Source: Cymbomonas tetramitiformis (lineage: Eukaryota; Chlorophyta; Pyramimonadophyceae; Pyramimonadales; Pyramimonadaceae). From it: a stretch of 64,000 nucleotides of DNA. This document shows positions 47,425-59,400 of this stretch, in pieces. The position numbers and the translations under genes are program-made. The stretch lies in assembly GCA_001247695.2 (NCBI GenBank), contig LGRX02003538.1, forward strand, positions 1-64,000, given 5' to 3'. Under the pieces are notes generated by a model. It made no database searches. It was not told the DNA's origin and worked only from the letters and a program-made list of their open reading frames with translations. The number at the start of each line of letters is the position of its first letter. Position 1 is the stretch's first letter.

Positions 47425-50400
47425 GTGCGCTCACACCGCAGTTGTTTCATCTTGCTCTCAAAGGGAGCCCTGGCACGCCCGCTCTTGGGGCTGATCGCTT
47501 GTGACTGTTGCGTCACCGCCTTTGCGCCTCGCAGGCGGTGGCGGACAAGATTTCTGGGATTAAAAGTGGTATGAAGAGTGGAATCGACTTTATGGCGAAA
47601 AACGTGCTGACCATAGAGCCGGAGGCTTCCTCAGCCCAGTCGCATTCCGCGAAGAGTCCTGCTGCAGGTTCAGGCGAAATTTCCGAGGCGGACAGGCAAG
47701 ATCTCGAGGGTAAGACCGATGAAGAAGAGAGTGGGTGGAACGACGCCGACCTGGAGGAGATATCTTTGGACTCACTGGCGGACCCTTCCGGAGATTTCGC
47801 GACTCCAGCAAAGTTGCGCGGAAATGAAGAGGGAGGAAAAGCCGATCCTTCACTCGGATCTAAGCACGGAGCTTCTACTTTACTCGACATTCCGATCACA
47901 GCCGAGGCCCCTGTCGCGAAGGCTTCGATTGCTCGTGGGCGTTCCTCAGGCACGAAGGACGCGAGTGGCTTGGAGGCGCAGGTGACCAAGCTGAAGCGCC
48001 AGCTATCCAGCGCGCAGAAGAAGGCCGCGCGCGCGGATGAAACGATCAAAACGCTCACAGAAGAAAATGTGAATATGCACCCCTTCCAATCATATCCCCG
48101 ACCCCAAGTGGCGCCACAGCACCGACATGTAATAGGGAGGCAGGGACGCCGTTTCTTTCAGAACGATTGCAGCTCGCCGGGTTAGATCCCGTGAACCGGT
48201 ATTTCGACCTCCACCATGCCAGGATGCAGAGAAGCGGGACAGCCATGCATGATCGCGCCGAGTTCGCTTTCACACTGCTCGCGCGGCATTTCTGTGCGCC
48301 CCTGCAAGAGTGACATGCACACGTATATTAGGATAGAAGCCCGTCTGCGACGCATCGTCTTCGGGATCTCTCTCTCCGTTCGAAGCGATTCCACTTCCCC
48401 TGCGGCTCCAATCCCTCTGGCACACGAAGAACCCCACCGTTGTATCACTCTCTCGCCTCCTCTTGCTTCGGGGTCTCCGCGCTGGAAAGCGGCCGCGACG
48501 AGTCGCGGGGTGGCCTGAGGCCGGGCAACCTGCTCCGCGACTGTGTTGCATGCCATGCTCCGCGCGCCTATTCCGCGCACGCGAGACGTCAAGCACGCCT
48601 CCCCTCTGCTCCGCGTTTCGCAGCGAAATGCATGCTGAACTTGCCAGCCCCTCCCATGATTGCAGAGCCCGGGACAACACGGAATCTGTTCCATGTTCCG
48701 GAATCTGCTTCAGGTTTCTGAACCGCCTCTTACCACCATCTGCCATCGCGAGGCCACGTGGCAGGACACGCTGATGGCTGCGGGCCCGGCGAGGCTGACA
48801 CGTGGCAGGGCAAGCTGATGGCTGCGGGCCCCGGCGAGGCTGCCACGGAGGCTCCGAAGATGCCTGACTTGGCAGCCGTGGAGGAGAGGGCACGGCAGCT
48901 CGAGCTGAGCTTGGAAAGGGAGTCAGAGCGGGCAAAGCACGCTGAGCTGGAGCTCGAAAAGAAAGGTGCACCCCATGATCTCCCAAGTGCCCCTCCAAGC
49001 AGCCCCTCACCCAGTGCACACCCAGCGCCCTCCGCCTCCGTATGCCTGCCCCCTATATAGTGTCCCCCTTTCCGTGAAGCTCCTCGCTGCCCTGCGAAGC
49101 CGCCTCCCCCTGTTCAGCGCCCTCCCCCGCCACCCCGTGCGTCACTGCACAGGCACAGTGCCCATCGCTTGGGCAAGGCTTGCTTCCCCGTGCATGCCCA
49201 CCCTTGTGCCCCCCTCCCCCTCCACCCTTTCGCTCCCCCTCCTGCATCACCACGTGGGGGCTCCTCCACATGGCTGCCCCCCCACAGCTTTTGCTTCGTG
49301 ATGTGCAACCTTCACGCTCACCTGGGGGTTTTAGGAGCTTCTGACCGACTCGCCGGCACTGGGCAGCAGAGGCGGACATAGAGGCGAAGATAGAGAAGGT
49401 GAAGGCCCAGGCGCGGCAGAAGATGAAGGCTGCCACTGAGGGGAAGAAGACTGCTGAGGAGGGTCTCGAGGAGGCGAAGGTGAGTATCCCGCTACCCGGG
49501 CGCCTGTGCTCTAACAAACCCTTGTCAAGCACACAGATCTGCTTTGAGTACGGCGGGGTCAAACCCTGACAAGCACACACATCTGCTTTGAGTGCGGCGG
49601 GGTCAAACCCTGACAAGCACACACATCTGCTTTGAGTGCGGCGGGGTCAAGCCTGACAAGCACATCTGCTTTGAGTGCGGCGGGGTCCCGTCCTGACAAG
49701 CACACATCTGCTTTGAGTGCGGCGGGTTCAAACCCTGACAAGCACACACATCTGCTTTGAGTGCGGCGGGGTCGATCCCTGACAAGCACACACATCTGCT
49801 TTGAGTGCGGCGGGTTCAAACCCTGACAAGCACACACATCTGCTTTGAGTGCAGGAGAAGATTCGCCAGCTGGAGGCTTCGCTGGCACAGGCGCCCGCGC
49901 CACCTTCAGGCACGCTCCGCTTGTGTTGTGCCGGTCGCGTGCTGGAGGAGGCATGCAGCCTACTTACACTTTGATTCTCGGCCGCCCGCCGTCGGGGGGG
50001 TCCCTGGCTCGCGACGCTGCACAGTGGCCAATGTGCACAGTGGCCAATCACGACCATGCACCGGCGTCTGTAGCAGTTGTCCTCAGCACCGCGTGCTGAA
50101 GTCAGTCTTGGCATGTCGCATCCTCAGCTCTGGATGCGGTGGTCGGCCTTTACGTCCTACGAAGGCATTAGCAAGGGTGTTTAATAGGGAAGCCTGCAAC
50201 TCGGATTTCCCTATAGCATGCCCCCCTTTGCAGCTCGCACAGAGCGGTCATTCCCGGCCGTCCCTGTAGCATGCCCCCCTTTGCAGCTCGCACAGAGCGG
50301 TCACTCCCGGCCATCCCTGTGGCACTCCTCCTTGGACGACCCGCATGATAGGGTCTTCCGCGGCATCTTCCCATGCACCTGTGCTTGGTGGCTCGTGCGG

Positions 50401-53400
50401 CGGGCGCCTTGAGCGTGGCATGCAGTGAACTCTCTCAGCTTCTTGGTGCCGCGCAGCTTTGAGCGCCGCTGGGCGGCGCCCGGGGGGTGTTGAAGCGTAG
50501 AGGCGGAACGGGCGCGGGCGCTGGGTCAGGCGCCGAGGAGGAGGCCAAGCAGCTGGCTGCGGAGCTGGCCTCGTGCACTGAACGCGCACACTCTGCAGAA
50601 GCCGCACTCGGGGTCTCTCTGCACCCTCTCTCCCCCCTAACACCCACTGGGGCTCCCCTGCCCCCCCCTGCGGTTTCTTCCCTAGCCCCCGCATCCTTAC
50701 TGCTTCAGTTTAGCCACGGCCAACCCCACTCCATCTGGCTGACATTCCCTCGGTGATTGGGCAGTGGTGCACATCCGCTACGCCTAGCCAGCGGGGGCTA
50801 TCATTGGCCACTTGAGGGAAGGCCTTGCTAGCGGGGGCTATCATTGGCCCGAAAACACGACACGAGAAGGACCCTTCAGCATTGCTCCCTGAAGTGGCCG
50901 GCCAAGGGACTTTTATTCAGGCCGGGGATTAACAACAGGGGGCTGGTGGGAGGTTGGAGGAGGCGTTGGGGTTGGGGGCGGGGGAGGGGGTTGACCAGGC
51001 GGCAAAAATGGAAAGCGAGCAGATGTCAGAGCAGCTGGCCCAGCAAGCGGCTGAGCAGCGCTCCGCGCGTGAGCGCCTCGAGGTGCGGGCCGTGCCAGCC
51101 CGCCTGCCGCCGCCGCGTGTAGCATTCTTCAGGCCACCGGCATGGCTCAAGCCAGAAGATGCCTGCACTGCCGCGGGATCGCCCTCGCATCGCAGGCTGG
51201 TGTGTGGATGCCAGACCTTGCTCAGCGGCAGCTTTGGTCACGCCCCGGGCAAGCGCTGGGGCCAGGGTCAAAAGTGGCGCCGAGGCACCACCTGGCCGCC
51301 TGCCCCAGTGTCCCCCTTGACGCCACCGGCACTTCGGGGCCCTCCGCCCCTCGCACGGGGTTGAGAGGTTGAGGTGCATGGGAGGCGTTACAGGAGGAGG
51401 CGGCTCTGGCAGCACGTCGCGCGGAGGCCGCAAAGTCTGAGCTGGCGGCGCTGAAAAGCGCTGATGCTGCTGCAGAGAAGGTGCGGAAGTTGCCAGACGA
51501 GGCCGCCGAGAGAGCGGAGCGCTGCCTCGTCCAATTGTTAGTGATGTTCGAGGCTCGTGCTTGGTGGTTGCCGGCAGCATGTGCAAGTGATGACGGAGCC
51601 CTACCTGACCCCGCTTGCATGCCTTGTGCCATCTGTTGTGGCTTATCTAGCGGCAACGCCAAAGCAGCAACACCGGACTTGTGCGCCCTATCACGGGCAT
51701 ATGGACCAGCTGAGGGGCGGGGAGTGGGGCGGGGAGGCGGGATGGTACCTTAGGGCTCGGCAGCGGCAGTGGAGGCGATGCAGGCCGAGGTGGCAGCGCT
51801 AAAGGTGAGATAGGTTGGGGCGGAGAGAGGCCAGCTTGGAGGGCAGCCTCGGCGCGGTGGCAGAAGTTTGCGCGCCTGCCTGAGCTGATTGGGCGTAACT
51901 TGTTTCGGTTGCAAGATCGTCTCGGGGCCCGCTGAGAAGGAGGTGGCGGGGAGCGCGATGCAGGCGCAACTTGCGGAGAGCCAGACCTCGATGGCGCAAC
52001 TGAGGAGCCAAGGAGGCCAGTTGGCGGAGGCCGCGCAGGAGGAGACGAAGGAGCTGCAGGCCGCGCTGGAGGAGGCGCAGCGGCAGCAGAGGGCTTTGGA
52101 GGAGGCGGCAGCCGAGGCGCAGGCACGGCAGGCAGAAGCTGCGGCGCGAGCTGAAGAGAACTGTCAGCGGCTCGAGGCAATGGCGGCTGAGCGCGGCAAC
52201 GTGGAGGCGCTGCAAGCGGAAGTCGCCTTGCTGAAGGTATACTGCCACCAGGGCGCATGCGCTGGTGCAGGCCAGGAGCAATGTGAAAGGGCGCACCCCG
52301 CTCGCACGGGCTCACGGCGCGGCCATGTGCCTTGTGCCCTGCCTCCTTAGTGCACCGCAGCCCTCAGCCCCCCCCAAGGCCCTGTGGCAGACACGACCAG
52401 CTGGGGCGGCGATCACACCCCGCAGTCAGGGTTTAGACAAGGGGCATCGGAGGCCTCCGTAGGGCTGGCAACCTGTTTGGATCGCGAGGCTGAGGAATAT
52501 CTCCCATGAGATCTGCCACCACCACCATCCTTCCTCCGCCTCGCTTCCACCTCTTTTCCCATCACAGATGCAGCCTCGCTCCACCTCCACTTCCTCTGCT
52601 GCTTCTCCGCCGGCACGACCTTTTTAGCGCTCAGCGTAGTTTTGCCTTGCCGCGGTTTCCTAGGTCAATTTGGCCTGGATGAGCCTTTCGGGGCGCGTTA
52701 TGAGGATGATTCCAGCTACCTTTGTCCTTCAGTTGCCTGCTTGCAGGATTACAACGGACTCATGCCTTTGTCACTATTCTCAGCGTAAATGTTTTATTAT
52801 TATCTGCCGGGACCCGCAGCCACGATCAAATGGTGCAGCGTGTGGATGGGCACGCCCCGCAGAGGCTCACCGCGCAGTTGCGCCCCTTGCCCTGGAGGGG
52901 GAGCGAGGTGGGTAGCAGGGGGGGAGGGGGATGTTGCTGTCACCGGAGGAGGTGTGGTGGGGTTGAGGGATATGTGGGACCGCCGGGAGGCAGGGGAGGA
53001 GAACATGGTGCTCCCCAGTGATTGCCTTAGTGCTACTGGTACTCCTTGGACTGCCAGCATGACCGCGGCTGCGCAGACAATGGGATGGAGGGGTGGGGAT
53101 GCGCTGGGGGCGCACAGGAGCAGTTGGCAGCAGAGAGCGCCGCGAGCAAGGGTGAGCCGCAGGAGGTGGAGAACGGCGCGGCCAATGGCGCAGAGAAGGA
53201 AGGGGACGCGGACGCAGCGATGCAGCAGGAGGTGCAGGAGCTGAAGGTGGCCCTGGAGGAGGCACGGGGGCGGCAGCGGGATCTCGAGGCGGCGGGGAAG
53301 CGGGCGCAGCTGGAACATGCAGAGCTCAAGGAGAAAGCCCGCAAGAAGTTGCACGCCTTGAAGGTGCGAACCAGAAGTTGCACGCCCGGAAGGTGCGCGC

Positions 53401-56400
53401 AAGAAGTTGCACGCCCTGAAGGTGCGCGCCAGAAGCTGCACGCCCTGAAGGTGCGCCCCAGAAGCTGCACGCCCTGAAGGTGCGCCCCAGAAGTTGCACG
53501 CCCTGAAGGTGCGCCCCAGAAGCTGCACGCCCTGAAGGTGCGGCCCAGAAGCTGCACGCCCTGAAGGTGCGCCCCAGAAGCTGCACGCCCTGAAGGTGCG
53601 CCCCAGAAGCTGCACGCCCTGCAGGTGCGCGCAAGAAGCTGCCGCCGTGAAGGTGCGCCCCAGAAGCTGCACGCCCTGAAGGTGCGCCCCAGAAGCTGCA
53701 CGCCCTGAAGGTGCGCCCCAGAAGCTGCACGCCCCTGAAGGTGCGCACCAGAAGCTGCACGCCCTGAAGGTGCGCCCCAGAAACTGCACGCCCTGAAGGT
53801 GCGCCCAGAAGCTACACGCCCTGCAGGTGCGCCCCAGAAGCTGCACGCCGTGAAGGTGCGCCCAGAAGCTGCACGCCCTGAAGGTGCGCCCCAGAGCTGC
53901 AGCCTGCAGGTGCGCCCAAGCTGCACGCCCTGAAGGTGCGCCCCAGAAGCTGCACGCCCTGGTGCGCCCCAGAAGCTGCACGCCCTGAAGGTGCGCCCCA
54001 GGCTGCACGCCCTGAAGGTCGCCCAGAGCTACACGCCCGGAAGGTGCGCCCCAGAAGCTGCACGCCCTGAAGGTGCGCCCAGAAGCTGCACGCCCCTGAG
54101 TGCGCCCAGAAGCTGCACGCCCGGAAGGTGCCGCGCCAGAAGCTGCACGCCCTGAAGGTGCGGCCCAGAAGCTGCACGCCCCTGAAGGTGCGCCCCAGAA
54201 GCTGCACGCCCTGAGGTGCGCCCCAGAAGCTGCACGCCCTGAAGGTGCGCCCCAAGCTGCACGCCCTGAAGGTGCGCCCCAAGAAACTGCACGCCCTGGT
54301 GCGCCCAAGCTACGCCCTGAAGGTGCGCCCAGAAGTTGCACGCCCTGAAAGGTGCCCCAGAAGCTGCACGCCCTGAAGGTGCGGCCCAGAAGCTGCACGC
54401 CCTGAGGTGCGCCCAGAAGCTGCACGCCCTGAAGGTGCGCCCCAGAAGCTGCACGCCCTGAAGGTGCGCGCCAGAAGCTGCACGCCCTGAAGGTGCGCCC
54501 CAGAAGCTGCACGCCCTGAAGGTGCGCCCCAGAAGCTGCATGCCCTGAAGGTGCGCGCGAGCCTCGTGAGAGTATGAGCGTGCATGGACCTCCCTCTTGC
54601 GCGGGCACACGCTCCTCAACCCGTGATCCTCGGGCGTGACGCAGGAGGTGGAGGCCGCGCACGGCTTGGTGGTGACGGAGGCCGCCGCGCTGCGGGCCGA
54701 GGTGGCCGACCTGCAGGTGAGAGCTCCGCCACTTGCGAAGACAGGGGAAGCAGGCGGGGGCATGACGCCATCCTCTGGATCCTTTGGACCGAAGCAGTGA
54801 TCTTTTGAGTCGTGTCAGAGGCAATGCAGCGCCAGCAATGTCCGGATGGAGGGGGGGACTCGAAATGAGGCAAGTCGGTTTATCCGGGGGCTGCTGAAGC
54901 GTTCTCGCCAGGTGCGCTGTGGTGGGCCAAGGGGTGCGCCCTCCAGGTGCAGGGTCTGCTCCTCTGAAGAAGGCACACTCTCACGCATGCCTGGCACAAT
55001 CTTGACGGCACATTCACACGCACGCCTGGCACAATCCTGACGGCACATCCGCACGCACGCATGGCACAATCCTGAGAGCACATTCACACTCCCGCCTGGC
55101 ACAATCCTGACAGCCGCGTGTGTGTCACGTGTGTCGCTGGCACTCGCACTCGCAGAGGGGAATGGGAGAGAGTCGGGGCAGGGAGCATTATCACCAGCAG
55201 ATGGGTCGAGAATGACCTGCGTGGACGGCCTCTGGCGCCTGTGACGCGGGGCTTCCGGCACTTGCGACAAAGGGCCTCTGGCGCCACACATGTGCTGAGG
55301 ACTCGCAGCGGCTGGAGTGAAGGCCTTTGGGGGGGACGATGGGGGGGCAACGCGCAGGGGCAGCTTGCTGGGAGGCCAGATGGAGGTCGCCAAGGTGAAG
55401 CAGGACGGAGCAGCAGGCCGCGCGGTGGAGGGTTGAGGTGGAGGCGGCACAACAGGAGGTGCAGGAGCTGAAGGTGGCCCTGGAGGAGGCACGGGGGCGG
55501 CAGCGGGATCTCGAGGCGGCGGGGAAGCGGGCGCAGCTGGAACATGCAGAGCTCAAGGAGAAAGCCCGCAAGAAGTTGCACGCCTTGAAGGTGCGAACCA
55601 GAAGTTGCACGCCCGGAAGGTGCGCGCAAGAAGTTGCACGCCCTGAAGGTGCGCGCCAGAAGCTGCACGCCCTGAAGGTGCGCCCCAGAAGCTGCACGCC
55701 CTGAAGGTGCGCCCCAGAAGTTGCACGCCCTGAAGGTGCGCCCCAGAAGCTGCACGCCCTGAAGGTGCGCCCCAGAAGCTGCACGCCCTGAAGGTGCGCC
55801 CCAGAAGCTGCACGCCCTGAAGGTGCGCGCAAGAAGCTGCACGCCCAGGATATCCCGGGAGAGGTGCATGAGACTGCGCCGTGAACATGCCATGAGAGCG
55901 CCTCATAGTAGGCGCGCGGGGGGGGAGGAAGGCCAGTGAGTGAGGCTCCAAGTTGTGAGCACCCGTCACTCTGCGAGGCGCCTCGCTGCCGCCGCCTCGC
56001 CGCAGGGCTCCAAGGGCGTCGCAGCCTTTTGAGCCCTCTCGCACCGCGCAGCTGGCGCATGCACACCACTACGCGCGGGGACCAGCGGATCTGGGCAGCT
56101 GGCCCTGCATCTGACGGTGAGTGCTGGAAGACTCTGTGGCAGGAGGAGCTGTCGCACGCTCAAGACTCAAACACCGCCACCGTGGACGCCTCAGCTGAGG
56201 TGGGTTTTGCCTGATGAGTGTGTGGGAGATTGAGCGGGGATGTGGGAGATGGGGGTGGTAGAACAGGAGGGGGGTGGGGAATGAGTTTGGTTTGCTGTGG
56301 CATCACAGCACGCCGCAGCTTAGGGGTCCCGGAGGCAACACGGGGAAATGTTGCTAGGTGAAAGTGTTGTAGGTCTTCCGGGGTGGCTGGCAGCTGGAGC

Positions 56401-59400
56401 CTTGAGGAGATTTCATGCGGCGCCGGCTTAGAATCCAGCCTAACACCGGCCATTGTAGGCTTGCGGCGCCGGGCAAATGTGGTGGGGTACTTGCTGCCGC
56501 CAAAGCAAGGCGCCTGATGGGGGATGATGTGCAGGTGAAAGCGATGCGGAAGAAGATGAAAGATGCACAGCAAACGTGCGAGGAAGCGACCATGCGCTCG
56601 GAGAAGGTCACCCGCTGCCACACCGTCTCGGCTTGCGCTACCTTCTTCCGCCCCCCTTGTAGCCCCATGAATTTGGGCCCGCGAAGCACTCCATCGCCCG
56701 TGCTGATCGTTAACACCGCCCGGGCACCTGCAAGGTGGCGGCGTGCACATTTTGGGTGCAGTCCTGGAGGCGGGTATGCAGTAGGGTGTGGAGCAGGGTG
56801 ACTGAGGGGCGGTGGAGATGGTACGCGCGTCGCAGGCCGAGGCCGCGAGGGAGGCGGCCGAAGAGGAGAGCCAGACGCGGAGCCGGCGCTTTGTGCACGT
56901 GCAAGCTGCCTTCAAGACCGAGAAGGCTGAGCTTGTGGCCCGCTTGGAGGTGCCGCACGCGCCTCCTCCCTCGCCCGCATGCCCTCCAGCACCTCTGATG
57001 ACAAGGTGCTTGGAGTGAACAAGTTGGTGCCGGAAGGGGGCACTTCCTGACCCCAAGTCACCTTCAGTTGCGATTCGGCACGCCACGTTGACAGACCGTC
57101 CAATGTGCCAGATCTTAAGTAAAAACCCGCGAGCTTGCGCTCCGGACCGCCGGATGTGTCAGAGCCGATGCGGCGCTTGCTCCACTTCCACAACGTGCCT
57201 GGCAGGTGTTATAGATATACACACATGTGACTTTGGGTGCCCGCAGCTAGTACTTCCAGCGGCGCCTGTTGGTGAACATCGGCCGAGCACCGGCGGTGTG
57301 CTAGTGCTTCGTCTTGATTGGATGGAAAGGCATCGTCTTGGTTGGACGCGGATTGCTCGGGACTGCCTTTGCTTCTTTCCACCACTTATGATCCGAGCCG
57401 CCCGGGAAGGCCACCCTCACCCGAGCACACAAAGCGCTCCGGGCGCAGGTCCGGGGACATGGGAGTGGGGGTGGACGGGCGGGAGAACACGGGGGTGGCT
57501 GGATGGGCACCAGGCAGTGTGCTGAAGTGATTGACCCCCTTACCAGGATACGGCGGTAGCTTCCTCGGCGGTGGCTTTCTCTGTCTGCTTTTGGGTAGAG
57601 TCGCCAGGGAAGGCCAAGCTCAGTCTAGCACGCACACCCAGCTAGGCAGGCGGTGTTGACGTGATGGTGCGGTCAATGATCCGACCAGCACCAGCTTGCA
57701 AGGTCCCCGGCCCTCGGCACAGATGGCCCGCCCCTGGCTGCAGCGGTGTCCTACATAGGATTCTGAGGGGGCCGTGTGGGGGGGGGGGGAGGCCTGCAGA
57801 CTCTGGAGAGGGGGGCCACGTCACTGCAAAAGCGCACCACCGCCGCAGAGGCCGCGGCTCTCGAGCTCGAGGAGGTGCGCCTCGCTCGTGTCGTGCCCCT
57901 TCGCCGCGGCTCGCTTCTCGCGACTCTGAGCTCCGGCTCGCATGCTTGGAGAGGGCTGAGGTGGGAAGGAGGGCGTGGAAGCTGCCAGGCAGCACTCCAG
58001 GCTGACGAGGAGCGCGAGCGAGCGGTGGAGGCGGAAGCTCTAGCGCAGGTAGTTACGCGCCGCAGCTCTCATTGCGCACAACGCACCATCGCTGTGAGAG
58101 ACGCGTCATCCCGCAGGAGGCGCTGCCCACGCAGCATGCAACGTGCCCGCCTCAAGAGGCGCCGACCGCATGATACGCCCTCACTGCGAGAGATGCTTCA
58201 TCGGTGGGACAGTGCCACAAGCCCTGGGACAGCTCAGCTCCACGCACGGACAGCGCTACCCCACGCAGGGACACCGTTCCGAACACCAGCGCAGGACCTC
58301 GCCCGGCCTTCCCCCGGAGACTGCGGTGCACAGAGCCTCAAACCAGCCGTGTCAGCGTGCCAGACCGCCTGAGCTCAGCCGTTGATTCATCACGGCGGTG
58401 AGGTGCCTGTTCGCGCAACCGGCAGCACCGATTTGGGTGTAGTTTGGAGATGGCTCGCATGGTGTGTCAATCGCGCTGGGAGCGCCTCGAGCAGCCCAAT
58501 GCCAATGCCAAGCCCTCGGCCGGCGCAGCGCAAGCACTGAGCTTGGATCGGACGGCTTGGCCGGCGCAACGCAGGCACTGGGCTTGGATCGGACGGCTTG
58601 GCCGGCGCAACGCAGGCACTGGGCTTGGATCGGACGGCTTGGCCGGCGCAACGCAGGCACTGGGCTTGGATCGGACGGCTTGGCCGGCGCAACGCGGGCA
58701 CTGGGCTTGGATCGGACGGCTTGGCCGGCGCAACGCAGGCACTGGGCTTGGATCGGACGCTCGCACCAGGTGGGCTAGGTGGGTTCTCGAGTCGAATCAG
58801 CCAAGCCCAGTTCTCAACTGATGGTGGAATCCTTTGCTCGAAAGCGTCCACGTGGCGCGTGCAGTCAAGACCTCTGACTCGAGAGGACCGGGGACCTCCG
58901 TGGCGGCATTCTCCCGATGCCCTATTGGGGAGCAACTCCTTGCACTCAAGCGCCTGCCCACCCGACCCTCCGCACGAGCCCGGATCCAAGGCAGCGCTTG
59001 CAAGTCGTGGAGCTCCAGAGCTTCTGCGGGAGCCGAGGCGGAGAGCCTGTTTCGGGTGCGAGGGGGTGTGGAGAGGGGCGCTGGCAGGAGCGGCTGGAGG
59101 AGGTGGAGATGGATCTGCGCGAGACCCGCGAGGTGCGCGGGGCTTGGGCACCTCCTGAGAGGCCGTGCGGGCTGCAACGTCTCGGCTGCGCAGCGGCCGC
59201 ACGCTCACGCCGGCGGGCCCCTCCCTGCAACCCTCGTGTGCGCCTTGGCGGGTGTGCTTATCCTTGGACGACTCCTTTGCCACAGAATGTCGGCTGCCCA
59301 GTGTACCCATACCCAGGATCAAAGGATTCAGCACACACTTCGGGACGCTTATCCGAGTTTGCACGTGGAGAACGGGACCTATTAAGCCTCACTGGGCCAC

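Noticed and set aside
47513..48058. A 181-residue minus-strand ORF
   Set aside because: Antisense shadow of exon 2 of the coiled-coil gene, whose plus-strand frame has splice sites and coiled-coil periodicity.
49527..49850. Regular 43-bp direct repeats resembling a CRISPR array
   Set aside because: Units are contiguous with no unique spacers, lie inside a eukaryotic intron and have no cas genes nearby.
52800..54824. A 674-residue open frame on the minus strand with GRAASGAHLQGVQLL repeats
   Set aside because: It is produced by the 29-bp minisatellite, which stays open in several frames on both strands because 29 is not a multiple of 3. The sense strand carries exons with splice sites at both ends.
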